Shown: positions 20,575 to 29,303, counted from the stretch's first letter. The stretch is 64,000 nt of DNA from JAFCUW01 sp049898325 (GCF_049898325.1 NZ_JAFCXL010000008.1:62001-126000), one strand, 5' to 3'. Translations and numbers: made by a program. The notes: a model not told the origin generated them from the sequence alone.

Positions 20575-20964
20575 ATGGGACTGAAAACAATGACGCGCCA
20601 CCTCGCCGCCTGCATCGCATGTTTCGCGATGCTGTTCGCTGCGCTGGCGCCGGCACTGTCCCATGCCACGGCATCGCCGCGCGCGCAAATCTGGACCCAG
20701 ATCTGCAGCGCCAGCGGGGCGGCAGTGGTCACGCTGAGCGTGGCCGATAGTGCCATGCCGGCGCCTGGCGAGCACGATACCAGCCAGCTCGAGCATTGCC
20801 CGTTCTGCGCCACCCACGCCGCCTCCCTCGCCTTGCCGCCCAGTGCGGGCTTTGCAATTGCCCTGATCGAAGCCCCGGCCAGTCTTCCCTTCCTCTTTTT
20901 CCAGTCGCCCCGTCCTTTGGCGATCTGGACGGTCGCGCAATCGCGCGGCCCGCCCGCCGCCTGA
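20575..20964 (+). CDS. DUF2946-family protein
   Basis: 129 residues from 20575 (124 if the in-frame ATG at 20590 is used). An N-terminal hydrophobic helix (ACIACFAMLFAALAPALSHA) acts as signal or anchor. The centre carries EHCPFCATHA, a Cys-x2-Cys with flanking His, and the C-terminus ends PLAIWTVAQSRGPP. DUF2946 proteins are often encoded next to copper genes, and this one heads a run of SCO1, PCu(A)C and a TonB receptor. A role in copper binding or delivery is an inference. A decayed homologue lies divergently about 0.9 kb upstream. Confidence 0.8.
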   Translation: MGLKTMTRHLAACIACFAMLFAALAPALSHATASPRAQIWTQICSASGAAVVTLSVADSAMPAPGEHDTSQLEHCPFCATHAASLALPPSAGFAIALIEAPASLPFLFFQSPRPLAIWTVAQSRGPPAA

Positions 20965-21158
20965 CGTCCGCGCCGTAGTTGAACTGATCGCCTGTCACCG
21001 CCAGGCCCGCTGCTGCGGGCGGTGCCACCGAGTTCGTTCGCCATGGCACGATGCCTTGTCGGCGTCGAACTCCCGCGCAGTCTCACCCTCCAACAGCCAT
21101 CGTGTGCCGGCGCCTGCCTGGCCGTATGCGATGTCTTCCCCCTCCAGAAAGTGATGTG

Positions 21159-21806
21159 ATGAAGTCGAATAATCAAACAGGCGGGCGGCACGGGCCGGCG
21201 CTGGTGGTCGATGCCGCCGCGCGCCGGACCGTGCTGCTGTCAGGTCTTGCCGTCGCCATGGCGATGGCCGGCTGCCGCAACAAGGCTGCCCCCGTGCGTT
21301 TTCACGGCATCGATGCCAGCGGCGCCGACTACGGACGGCAATTTAGCTTGCGCGACGCCGACGGCAATCCGCGGAGCTTGCGCGATTTCAAAGGAAAGGC
21401 CGTCATGTTGTTCTTCGGCTTTACCCAGTGCCCCGACGTGTGCCCCACCGCGCTGGCGCGGGCGACGGACATCCGGCGCCTGCTGGGTGCCGACGGCAAC
21501 AAGCTGCAGGTGCTGTTCGTGACGATCGACCCGGAGCGCGACACCCCGGCCGTGCTGAAAGCCTACACGGCCGCCTTCGATCCCAGCTTTATCGGCCTGT
21601 ACGGCGACCAGGCGCAGACGGCGGCAGTGGCGAAAGAGTTCAAAATTTATTTCCAAAAAGTGCCCACCGGTGACTCTTACACCATGGACCACACCTCGCT
21701 CAGCTACGTGTTCGACCCCGCCGGTGCGCTGCGCCTGGCGTGGCGGCACGCGCAGAGCGCGCAGGAATGCGCGCAGGACCTGCGCCAGATCCTCCATCCC
21801 GCCTAA
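21159..21806 (+). CDS. SCO1/SenC-family copper chaperone lipoprotein
   Basis: Thioredoxin-fold copper protein involved in building the CuA centre of cytochrome oxidase or in periplasmic redox. From the ATG at 21159 it has 215 residues: a lipoprotein signal ending in AMAGC (C39), then the copper-binding C91-PDV-C95 in FTQCPDVCPTAL and the third ligand H178 in YTMDHTS. All three SCO1 ligands are present. The frame is open further upstream, but the 36 extra residues do not look coding. It sits between DUF2946 and PCu(A)C genes. Confidence 0.9.
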   Translation: MKSNNQTGGRHGPALVVDAAARRTVLLSGLAVAMAMAGCRNKAAPVRFHGIDASGADYGRQFSLRDADGNPRSLRDFKGKAVMLFFGFTQCPDVCPTALARATDIRRLLGADGNKLQVLFVTIDPERDTPAVLKAYTAAFDPSFIGLYGDQAQTAAVAKEFKIYFQKVPTGDSYTMDHTSLSYVFDPAGALRLAWRHAQSAQECAQDLRQILHPA

Positions 21807-21833
21807 AACCGACACTCACCGAGGAGAATTACC

Positions 21834-22307
21834 ATGAAATCGATCCTTTTTGCCTTCGCCGCGTCCACCATGCTGCTGGTGGCGCCTGCCCACGCCCAGG
21901 TCCGCGTGAGCGAGCCGTGGGTGCGCGCGACCGTGCCGCAACAGAAAGCCACGGGCGCGTTCATGCGCCTGAATTCGCCCAACAACAGCAAGCTGGTCAG
22001 CGCGAGCTCGCCGGTCGCCGCCATCGTCGAAATCCACGAGATGGCCATGGAAAACGATGTCATGCGCATGCGCCAGGTTGCCGGCGTGGACCTGAGCGCG
22101 GGCAAACAAACCGAGCTCAAGCCCGGTGGCTTTCATATCATGCTCATCGACCTGAAACAGCAGGTCAAGGAGGGCGACACCGTGCCGCTGCAACTGGTGT
22201 TCCAGGATGCGGCGGGCAAGCGCGAAACGGTCGACGTGAAAGCGCCCGTGCGCGCGCTGAACGCCGCGGCCACGCCGGCTGCCCAGGCTGGCCATTCGCC
22301 TCACTGA
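21834..22307 (+). CDS. Periplasmic copper chaperone PCu(A)C
   Basis: 157-residue precursor with a signal peptide ending APAHA-Q. The copper motif H-x10-M-x21-H-x-M is exact: H68, M79, H101, M103. This family passes Cu(I) to cytochrome oxidase CuA sites, often with SCO1, whose gene is 27 nt upstream. GAGGAG precedes the ATG. The C-terminus is Ala-rich and ends in HSPH, which may add weak metal binding. Confidence 0.92.
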   Translation: MKSILFAFAASTMLLVAPAHAQVRVSEPWVRATVPQQKATGAFMRLNSPNNSKLVSASSPVAAIVEIHEMAMENDVMRMRQVAGVDLSAGKQTELKPGGFHIMLIDLKQQVKEGDTVPLQLVFQDAAGKRETVDVKAPVRALNAAATPAAQAGHSPH

Positions 22308-22338
22308 TCGTCCTCACCCGCCAAAGAAAACACCATCA

Positions 22339-24471
22339 ATGAACCATCACACACCGCATTACGTGGCCGTCGCAGCCCTGCTGGCGGCCAGCGCAGCGCT
22401 GCCCGCGCACGCGCAAACCCTGGCGGCCGATCCCGCGCCGCCCATGCCCTTGGCGACCGTGATCGTCACCGGCCAGCTCCCCGTCGACGGACAGCGGCCC
22501 AGCGCCCTGGCCACCGGCAGCGCGGCCTCGCCGATGGCGGTGCCGTTTTCCGTCAACAGCGTGGCCGCCGAGCGCATCCGCGATCAGGCCGGCACCAGCT
22601 TGCAGGACGCGCTGCGCAATATTCCGGGCGCGCAGGCCGACACGGGTTTTAATGGCGCGCACACCCAGTTCTTCATCCTGCGCGGCGCCGTCACCGATAG
22701 CGGCACGGGCTCGAGCCGGGTCATGCGCGATGGCGTGCGACTGTCGAATTATCCGTATGTGCCCGCGTTTATCGAGAGCGTCGACGTGCTGCGCGGCCCC
22801 GGCGCCGCCGTCGGCGTGCGCAGCGAACCCGGTGGCACGGTCAATCTTGTCACGCGCCAGCCACGCCTGCACAACGCCGGCAGCGTGCTGCTGTCGGCCG
22901 GCCAGCACGGTGCCCGCGAGCTTTCCGTCGACCTCAATCGGGTGCTTTCGGCCGACGATGAACTGGCCGCGCGCATCATCGCCACCCGCTCCGAGGCGAG
23001 CCAGTGGCGCCATGTCCCCGACCGCCTCGATGGCGTCAAGCTGGGACTGGCCAAGAGTGGCGGCAGCGACTATCACCTGGTGGCCGGCTTCGAGGCGATC
23101 AATCAGACCTACCGGCCCGATTACGGCATTCCCGCGATCGATGGCGGCCCGGTGGCCGTTCCCCGCGACCGCCAGTTCGGCGAGCCCTTTGGCGACTCCA
23201 CCACCAACAATCGCATCGTCGACCTGCATGCCGACGTCGGCTTGGGTGGCGCCGCCCGCCTGGCCATCGATGCCAGCCACCTGGAAGCGCATTCGACGTC
23301 GATCAAAAACCTTCTGAACGGCTCGCCCTTGCCCGGCCAGCCGGCGGGCACCTACGCCCGCGTCTCCGCCTGGGAGCCCGACACCCGGCGCCGTATCGAC
23401 AGCCTTGCCACCTCGCTCACGAGCCAGCAGCAGTTCGCCGGCATCGCGCACACGCTGTTCTTCGGCGTCGATTATTACCGCGAGACGCTCAATCAGCCGG
23501 GCTTGTCGGTGCCCGCTTCGACCAGCCCGAGCATCAACGTCTACCATCCCGTTTACGGACGCGTGACGGCGCCCGCCTCGGGCTTGACCCTGGCGCGCTC
23601 GCTCACCACCGAGGCGCTCAAGGCGGTGTCCGGCTCCGCCCAGGACCAGGTCGATCTTGGCGCCTGGTCGGCCGTGCTGGGGCTGCGCTACACGGACCAG
23701 CAGTTTGTGTATGGCGCGGCGAATGTCCTGCCCGTCAATGAAGCGCGCTGGTCGCCCAAGCTGGGCCTGCTCTATCGCCTCTCTCCCCGCGACACCGTGT
23801 ACGCCAACCTGGCCTCAGGCGTCTCGCCGAACCAGGTGGCGTCTTCGTCGAACCAGTCGCTGCCCTCGCGCCAGTCGCGGCAGGCGGAACTGGGCTGGAA
23901 ATCGCTGTGGCTGGACGGCGCGCTGATGGGCGATCTGGCGCTGTATCGCCTCAAGCAGAGCAATATGATTTCGGCCGATCAGAGTACGCCCTTGAACAAC
24001 TTCGACTTCACCGTCGACGGCACGGCGCGCTCCCAGGGCCTGGAAGCCTCGTTGACCGGCGCTGTCGGCGCGCAGCTCAATGTGTCTGTCGCCTATGCCT
24101 ACACCGATGCGCGCTACTTGCAAAACGCCGTCTACGGCGGCAAGCGGGTGCCCAATGTGGCCCGCCAGGCGCTGACCCTGTGGGGCCAGTACCGATGGAA
24201 CGGCGGCTGGAAATCGGGCGCCGGCTGGTATCTGCAAGGGGCGCGCTTTGCCGATGAAGCCAACAGCACCACGCTGCCCGGCTATGGCCGCGTCGATCTG
24301 ACGCACACGTGGCAGCACAAAATCAGCCCGGGGCAGTCGCTCGAGGTCCAGATTGCCGTGCGCAATGCATTCGACCAGCAATACTATGTTTCCAGCCACC
24401 TGCACGTGTCGCGCTGGATTACCCCGGCGCAGGGGCGCAATCTGAGCGTTACCGGCAGCTACAGATTCTAA
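22339..24471 (+). CDS. TonB-dependent outer-membrane receptor (siderophore-receptor class)
   Basis: 710-residue outer-membrane beta-barrel. A signal peptide ends at LPAHAQ; a TonB-box-like TVIVTG follows, then a plug domain (SVNSVAAERIRDQAG, LRGAVTDSG, VDVLRGPGAAVGVRSEPGGTVNLVT) and a barrel ending in the aromatic GSYRF. Sequence type is that of siderophore receptors, but its position after DUF2946, SCO1 and PCu(A)C suggests copper or a copper complex as substrate. The last 23 nt overlap the convergent kinase gene. Confidence 0.88.
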   Translation: MNHHTPHYVAVAALLAASAALPAHAQTLAADPAPPMPLATVIVTGQLPVDGQRPSALATGSAASPMAVPFSVNSVAAERIRDQAGTSLQDALRNIPGAQADTGFNGAHTQFFILRGAVTDSGTGSSRVMRDGVRLSNYPYVPAFIESVDVLRGPGAAVGVRSEPGGTVNLVTRQPRLHNAGSVLLSAGQHGARELSVDLNRVLSADDELAARIIATRSEASQWRHVPDRLDGVKLGLAKSGGSDYHLVAGFEAINQTYRPDYGIPAIDGGPVAVPRDRQFGEPFGDSTTNNRIVDLHADVGLGGAARLAIDASHLEAHSTSIKNLLNGSPLPGQPAGTYARVSAWEPDTRRRIDSLATSLTSQQQFAGIAHTLFFGVDYYRETLNQPGLSVPASTSPSINVYHPVYGRVTAPASGLTLARSLTTEALKAVSGSAQDQVDLGAWSAVLGLRYTDQQFVYGAANVLPVNEARWSPKLGLLYRLSPRDTVYANLASGVSPNQVASSSNQSLPSRQSRQAELGWKSLWLDGALMGDLALYRLKQSNMISADQSTPLNNFDFTVDGTARSQGLEASLTGAVGAQLNVSVAYAYTDARYLQNAVYGGKRVPNVARQALTLWGQYRWNGGWKSGAGWYLQGARFADEANSTTLPGYGRVDLTHTWQHKISPGQSLEVQIAVRNAFDQQYYVSSHLHVSRWITPAQGRNLSVTGSYRF

Positions 24472-25816
24472 GCTGCCACGCTTGATCCGCCTGGGCGATC
24501 CGCCGCGCAATGTCCTCGAACAGGGGCCGCGCGGCGGCTTTGTCTTGCACGCAGTCCTGGCGCAATTGCGCCAGCGGCTCGATCACATCGTCGGTCCCCG
24601 GCGCGCCCTCGCAGCGCTCGATCAACTCACCGAGCAGCACGCCGAAGGCGCGCACTTCCAGGCGCTGCAAGGCGCCGGCCTGCGCGCCCTGGCAGGCAAA
24701 CTGCGAGGCGGCGCCGAAGTCGCCCAGCAGGGCTTCGCCGTCGTCCGTATGGAGGATGTTGTGGCCGTACAGGTCGCCGTGCAGGATGCCGCGGCTGTGC
24801 AGATGCGCCGCCGCCGCCGCCACGGCGCCTGCAAGGCGCAGCAGGGTGGCCAGCGTAAAGCGCTGGCCGGGACGGTAGATGTCGCGCGTGCAGCTGTCCA
24901 TGCTGGGCGGCCCCGCCAGGTTGTGAAAGGCGGGGTCGATCAGGTCCATCACCAGGCCCTGCGCGCCGGCCGGATGGCCGGTCACTTCACCGAGCACCGC
25001 AATCAGGTGGGGATGGCCGCCAGCGCCGATGCAGGCGGCCAGCTCGCACGCCGGCAAGCCGTCGCTGGTGATTGCTCCCTTGAACAGCTTGACCGCCACC
25101 GCGCGAACCGCGTCCGCCGCCGCGCTGCCGGCCTGCCGCCATTGTCCCTGGTAGATCACGCCGGAGGCCCCTTCGCCCAGGCGCTGCGCCAGTTGCAGTT
25201 GCTGCCAGTCGATGGGGGCGGGCTGCGCGCCGGCGCGCGCGGCCGCTTCGTCCGCTGCGCTGCACGGATTGCCCGCATAGGCCAGCCAGGCCAGGCGCGG
25301 CATTGCGAGCAGCCACGCCGGCAGCGTGGTGAGCGCGTTGGCGGCGATGCGCAGCAATTCGAGCGCGGTGCAGGCGGCCAGCGCCTCGGGCAGGGCGCGT
25401 AGCTCATTGCCCGCCAACATCAGCTTTTGCAGCTGCGTGCAGCGGCCGATGCTCGCCGGCAGGGCGGTAATCCGGTTGTCGGTCAGGATCAGCCAGCGCA
25501 GCGCGGCCGGCAGCGCCGTGGCCGGCACTTCCTTGATGCGGTTGCTCTTGAAGCCGATCATGGTCAGTTGCGGGCAGGCGCCCAGCATGGCCGGCAGCAC
25601 GGTGAAATCGTTGCTGGAACAGAAGAGAATGCGCAGCCGCGTCAGGCGCGGCAGCGCATCGGGCAGGCGCGACAGGGCGTTGCCGGACAGGTCGAGTATT
25701 TCGAGGGTGTCCGCCAGGTCGAAGATTTCCGGCGGAAATTCAGTGAGACCGCACGACAAGCGCAGGCGGACCGCGCCGGCGAGCGAGCCGTCGCGTAGTT
25801 GTTCAAGGGTGTGCAT
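24449..25816 (-). CDS. Leucine-rich-repeat protein kinase
   Basis: 455-residue protein. Residues about 15-205 are leucine-rich repeats of the LxxLxLxxNxLxxLP type (LEILDLSGNALSRLPDAL and about seven more). From about 215 a protein-kinase-like domain follows: glycine loop LGEGASGVIYQG, lysine in VAVKLF, catalytic loop LHGDLYGHN (HGD in place of HRD) and LLGDFGAA. Kinase motifs are complete enough for activity. No signal peptide, so it is probably cytosolic. The gene overlaps the end of the TonB receptor gene by 23 nt on the other strand. Targets are unknown; the architecture recalls eukaryotic or effector-like signalling proteins. Confidence 0.87.
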   Translation of the reverse strand: MHTLEQLRDGSLAGAVRLRLSCGLTEFPPEIFDLADTLEILDLSGNALSRLPDALPRLTRLRILFCSSNDFTVLPAMLGACPQLTMIGFKSNRIKEVPATALPAALRWLILTDNRITALPASIGRCTQLQKLMLAGNELRALPEALAACTALELLRIAANALTTLPAWLLAMPRLAWLAYAGNPCSAADEAAARAGAQPAPIDWQQLQLAQRLGEGASGVIYQGQWRQAGSAAADAVRAVAVKLFKGAITSDGLPACELAACIGAGGHPHLIAVLGEVTGHPAGAQGLVMDLIDPAFHNLAGPPSMDSCTRDIYRPGQRFTLATLLRLAGAVAAAAAHLHSRGILHGDLYGHNILHTDDGEALLGDFGAASQFACQGAQAGALQRLEVRAFGVLLGELIERCEGAPGTDDVIEPLAQLRQDCVQDKAAARPLFEDIARRIAQADQAWQLRICSCR

Positions 25817-25873
25817 GAGGGACTGATAAGGAGGATCGAAGGGCCAGCGCCGTATTCTACAGTTCGGATCGCC

Positions 25874-26509
25874 TCAAGCCTGCCGCTTGCGCGCCACCAT
25901 GCCCAGCAGGGCCGAGCGGCCCCGGTGCGCGCTGCCTTCTGCGAGCACAGCGTCGTACTCGCGCAGGTCGAGGATCTTGAGCGCGGCAAACGCTTCGCGC
26001 AGCATGGCGCCCGTGTAGAGGTGCGCGCGCACGCCCGGGCCGCCGGTCTTGTAGTCGAGCTGCGCCGGGGTGTAGCCTTGCACGATCAGATAGCCGCCCG
26101 GCTTGAGCGTGGCGACCATGTTCTCAAACAGGCGCGCGCGCATGGCCGGATCGGCAAACTGCACGAAGATGGCGACGACGACATCGTAGGCGTCGGCCTG
26201 CCAGTTCCAGGCCTCGCAATCGGCCACCTGCAGATTCACCTCCACGCCGGCCGTGCGCGCCATCGCGCTGGCCTTGGCCACGCCGACCGGGGAGATATCG
26301 AAGGCGTCCACGCGCAGGCCCTGCTGCGCCAGCCAGACACTGTTCCTGCCGTCGCCGTCGGCGACGGCCAGCGCCGAGGCGCCCGCTGCGAGCAGGCCGC
26401 GCTGACTGGCCAGGTAGGCGTTCGGCGCGCTGCCGAACAGGAAATCGCTGCCGCCAAAACGCGCGTCCCAGGTGGCCGCCGCGTCGCTGAAGTGCCGCTC
26501 ATGCGCCAT
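25874..26509 (-). CDS. Class I SAM-dependent methyltransferase
   Basis: 211-residue Rossmann-fold methyltransferase of the TehB/UbiE-like class. Motif I is ALAVADGDGRNSVWLA, the acidic strand end is VDAFDISPVG, and motif for post I/II is DVVVAIFVQF followed by LKPGGYLIVQGYTP. The start overlaps the stop of the persulfide dioxygenase gene by 11 nt, so it is the last gene of the BigR-headed operon. A thiol or sulfide methyltransferase would suit the context, but the substrate is not shown by sequence. Confidence 0.85.
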   Translation of the reverse strand: MAHERHFSDAAATWDARFGGSDFLFGSAPNAYLASQRGLLAAGASALAVADGDGRNSVWLAQQGLRVDAFDISPVGVAKASAMARTAGVEVNLQVADCEAWNWQADAYDVVVAIFVQFADPAMRARLFENMVATLKPGGYLIVQGYTPAQLDYKTGGPGVRAHLYTGAMLREAFAALKILDLREYDAVLAEGSAHRGRSALLGMVARKRQA

Positions 26510-27200
26510 GCGGCAGGCCCAGGTTCTGGTTGGCCGGTACGGCGATGTCGATCAGGCGCGGTCTTGGCAGATTCAGCGCCGCCATCAGCACGACGAAATC
26601 TTCCTTGCTGCGCCTGGCCAGGCGGGCGTTATGGCGCTTTTCCCAGCCGATCGTCGACACCGACTGGCCCTTGTAGTCGTGGCCGGGCCACACGCGCGTG
26701 GCCTCGGGCAGGGTGAACAGCTTGCCGACGACGCTGTCGTACAGCGCATCGGCACTGCCGCTCTGGAAGTCGGTGCGCCCGCAGCCGTCGATGAGCAGGG
26801 TGTCGCCCGTGAACACATTGCCGCGCCAGACATAGCTGACGCTGCCGGCCGTGTGACCCGGCGTGTGCAGGACCGTGATGGTGTCGTCGGCGCCAAAGCG
26901 GATCAGGTCGCCATCGTTCAGTTGCAGCTCGGCCGGCGCGATGCCGCAACCGGCGGGCGCGGCGGCGAGGGCGCCGGTGAGCTGGCGCAGCTTGCCGGCC
27001 GAGGTCACGTGGTCGGCGTGGGCATGCGTTTCGAGCACGTAGGCAAGGCGCAGGCCCAGGCGTTCGAGGTGCGCCAGGTCGCGCTCCCAGTGCCGCTCGA
27101 CGGGGTCGATGATGACGGCCGATTGCTCGTCGTCGGCCACCAATATATAGGTGAAGGTCGACGATTCGACGTCGAACAGTTGTACAGGGTGGATCATCAT
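26499..27200 (-). CDS. MBL-fold persulfide dioxygenase (ETHE1-like)
   Basis: 233-residue metallo-beta-lactamase fold enzyme. Metal ligands are visible in THAHADHV, HTPGHTAG, FTGDTLLIDGCGRTDF and WPGHDYKG, the pattern of ETHE1/PDO enzymes that oxidise glutathione persulfide to sulfite with a single Fe(II). The tandem ATGs at 27200/27197 give MMIHPVQLFD, the usual family start; longer upstream frames are not coding. It follows a TauE/SafE permease that could export the sulfite produced, and overlaps the methyltransferase gene. Confidence 0.9.
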   Translation of the reverse strand: MMIHPVQLFDVESSTFTYILVADDEQSAVIIDPVERHWERDLAHLERLGLRLAYVLETHAHADHVTSAGKLRQLTGALAAAPAGCGIAPAELQLNDGDLIRFGADDTITVLHTPGHTAGSVSYVWRGNVFTGDTLLIDGCGRTDFQSGSADALYDSVVGKLFTLPEATRVWPGHDYKGQSVSTIGWEKRHNARLARRSKEDFVVLMAALNLPRPRLIDIAVPANQNLGLPHGA

Positions 27201-27235
27201 CGGGGGTCTCCGTTTGGCAGTGTCTGATACAGGGT

Positions 27236-28036
27236 TCAAAGGGCTGACCTGGCGATCATGCCGACGGCAACGGCGGCCGACACGGCCGCGAAGCCGATCT
27301 GAAGGTGGGGGCCGGCCAGGCGCGCCGCCACCAGGCGTCCGCCCAGCATGCCGGCCAGCGCGCCGGCGGCGAACGGCATGGCCACGGGCCAGTTCATGCC
27401 GCCGGTGGCGGCGCTGGCGACGACCCCGGTGACCGAAACGAGGGCGATCACCGCCAGCGAGGTGGCCACCACCGCGCGCATGGGCAGGTCGGTGTAGCGC
27501 TGCAAGGCCGGTACCATGACGAAGCCGCCGCCCACTCCGAGCAGGCCCGACAGCAGGCCGGCGACGGCGCCCGCCAGCGACAGCGCCCGCGCACAGGTGC
27601 TGGTCCAGATGAAGCGGCCCGTTTGCGCACTGCGCTGGCAAGGATGGATGGCAGGGCTCGCCACAGGCTCGGCCAGCGGCGCCCGGCGCGCCTGGCGCCA
27701 CGTGCGATACGCCACCAGCAGCAGCACCAGGGCGAACAGCACGCTCAGATAGCGGTTGTCGATCCGGTGCGCCAGCCACAGGCCCAGCGGCGAGACCAGC
27801 ATGCCGGCGCCGGCGATCAGCATGGCCGCCCGGTAGCGCACGATACCGTCGCGCAGGCCCAGCACGGCGCCCAGCGCGGCCGCCATGCCCACCGCCAGCA
27901 GGCCGATGGGGCCGGCCTGGGCCAGCGCCATGTGGTTGCCGAACACCAGCAGCGGCACCGCCAGGATGCCGCCGCCGGCGCCCGTGAGGGCCAGGATCAG
28001 GCCCACCACCAGGCCCAGCCCCAGCACGGTCAGCAT
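27236..28036 (-). CDS. TauE/SafE-family sulfite or sulfonate exporter
   Basis: 266-residue membrane protein with about eight helices in two halves. The N-terminal half has VGLILALTGAGGGILAVPLLVF and the C-terminal half has AGLLSGLLGVGGGFVMVPAL, the duplicated G-x-GGG motif of the DUF81/TauE family. The ATG at 28036 begins MLTVLGLGLVVGL; about 60 upstream codons in the same frame are a shadow of the next gene. Within a persulfide-oxidation operon it probably removes sulfite. Confidence 0.88.
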   Translation of the reverse strand: MLTVLGLGLVVGLILALTGAGGGILAVPLLVFGNHMALAQAGPIGLLAVGMAAALGAVLGLRDGIVRYRAAMLIAGAGMLVSPLGLWLAHRIDNRYLSVLFALVLLLVAYRTWRQARRAPLAEPVASPAIHPCQRSAQTGRFIWTSTCARALSLAGAVAGLLSGLLGVGGGFVMVPALQRYTDLPMRAVVATSLAVIALVSVTGVVASAATGGMNWPVAMPFAAGALAGMLGGRLVAARLAGPHLQIGFAAVSAAVAVGMIARSAL

Positions 28037-28046
28037 GGCATGGTAC

Positions 28047-28493
28047 TCATTGGCTGGCCTGCTTGCGGTAGCTTGCCACGCGCTCGAGCACGGCGAAGAT
28101 CGCCATGCCGGCCACCATCGCCGCCGTGAAAATGAGCGGCTTGGCGCCGCCGCTGGCAAGCGATGCCAGCGCCGGACCGGGGCAATAGCCGGCCAGGCCC
28201 CAACCGGCGCCGAAGGCCAGGCCACCCAGCACCAGCCGGCGGTCGATCTGCGAGGCCGTGGGCAGGCGCATGACTTCTCCCAGCAGGGCGCGGTCGCGTG
28301 TTGCGGCGAACCGGAACGCCACCAGGCCCACCGCGATGGCGCCGCCCATGACGCAGGCGAGCGAGGGATCCCAGCGGCCTGCCAGGTCGAGAAAGCCGAG
28401 GACCTTGGACGGGTCGCTCATGCCGGAGACGATCAGGCCGATGCCAAACAGCAGGCCGACGGCCAGTGCCATGATGATTTGTACGATAGCCAT
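28047..28493 (-). CDS. YeeE/YedE-family (DUF6691) membrane protein, second half-transporter
   Basis: 148-residue membrane protein of four helices, starting MAIVQIIMALAVGLLFGIG. It has IVSGMSDPSKVLGFLDL and the conserved GAGWGLAGYCPGPAL with the cysteine typical of sulfur transporters such as YeeE/TsuA. It is paired with the upstream half; together they would form one full-length YeeE-like channel for a reduced sulfur compound. A good AAGGAG-type site precedes the ATG at 28493. Confidence 0.88.
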   Translation of the reverse strand: MAIVQIIMALAVGLLFGIGLIVSGMSDPSKVLGFLDLAGRWDPSLACVMGGAIAVGLVAFRFAATRDRALLGEVMRLPTASQIDRRLVLGGLAFGAGWGLAGYCPGPALASLASGGAKPLIFTAAMVAGMAIFAVLERVASYRKQASQ

Positions 28494-28503
28494 ACGATGC
28501 TCC

Positions 28504-28935
28504 TTAGGCAGCCAGGTGACGAACGATGAACACGGTGAGAAAGCCGGCAGCCATGAAGGCGGCGGTCGCCACCAGCGAGCGGGGCGACCGGCGCGACAGG
28601 CCGCACACGCCATGGCCGCTGGTGCAACCGGCGCCGTAGCGCGTGCCGATGCCCACCAGCAGGCCGGCGACGACCAGCGTGGCCGTGTCGGCATCGACCG
28701 TGACGTCCGGCAGGGGGGCGAAGCAGGCGTAGGCGAGCGGGGCGCCGATCAGGCCCAGCAGGAAAGCGATGCGCCAGGCGATATCGCCCCTGGGCCACTC
28801 GAGCAGGCCGCCGAGGATGCCGCTGATACCGGCGATGCGGCCGTTAAACAGCAGGAACAGGGCCGCTGCCAGGCCGATCAGCACGCCCCCGGCCAGCGAG
28901 GCCCACGGTGTGAAATGTTCCCAAGCTATCATCAT
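28504..28935 (-). CDS. YeeE/YedE-family membrane protein, first half-transporter
   Basis: 143-residue membrane protein starting MMIAWEHFTPWASL. Helices include GVLIGLAAALFLLFNGRIAGISGILGG and the cysteine-bearing GIGTRYGAGCTSGHGVCGL, the signature of DUF395 sulfur transporters. The start overlaps the stop of the regulator gene (ATGA), which ties it to BigR-type control. Homologous paired genes occur in persulfide operons of other proteobacteria. Confidence 0.9.
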   Translation of the reverse strand: MMIAWEHFTPWASLAGGVLIGLAAALFLLFNGRIAGISGILGGLLEWPRGDIAWRIAFLLGLIGAPLAYACFAPLPDVTVDADTATLVVAGLLVGIGTRYGAGCTSGHGVCGLSRRSPRSLVATAAFMAAGFLTVFIVRHLAA

Positions 28936-29264
28936 GATGTTGCTCCCTTCGGTTGGTGGCAATACAGTTGGTACAGCACCTGCATGACGGCCATCGCCTC
29001 GTTGCTGGCAATGCTGTAGAAAATCTGCTTGCCTTCGCGCCGCGTCGTGACCAGCGCTTCGTCGCGCAGCACGCCGAGCTGCTGGGACAGGGTGGGCTGC
29101 GCGATGCCCAGGGCGCTTTCGAGTTCGCTCACGCACAGCGGGCCTTGCGTCAGCTGGCACAGCAGCAGCAGCCGGTCGGGGTTGGCCAGCACTTTCAGCA
29201 GGCCGCAAGCCTGCGCGGCGGCGGCGTGCATGGCGGCCGGTTCAAACGGGAGGGGCGGGTGCAT
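28932..29264 (-). CDS. ArsR-family persulfide-sensing repressor (BigR/SqrR type)
   Basis: 110-residue winged-helix repressor. The DNA-recognition part is IAQPTLSQQLGVLRDEALV followed by the wing TTRREGKQIFYSI. C36 (RLLLLCQL) and C102 (LYQLYCHQ) are 66 residues apart, as are the two sensing cysteines of BigR, which form a disulfide or polysulfide bridge and release DNA; C44 is extra. The ATG at 29264 with AAGGAA upstream is preferred over a longer start. It is first in the operon and should repress it, with an AT-rich dyad just upstream as the likely operator. Confidence 0.88.
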   Translation of the reverse strand: MHPPLPFEPAAMHAAAAQACGLLKVLANPDRLLLLCQLTQGPLCVSELESALGIAQPTLSQQLGVLRDEALVTTRREGKQIFYSIASNEAMAVMQVLYQLYCHQPKGATS

Positions 29265-29303
29265 GCGGGTTCCTTGGCGCGGTGTGGAAGTGTTCGCATA
29301 CAT

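Noticed and set aside
26499..27779. Extended start of the ETHE1-like gene
   Set aside because: The frame upstream of 27200 runs antisense-like through the TauE gene with low-quality Arg/Gly/His composition; the enzyme family begins at 27200.
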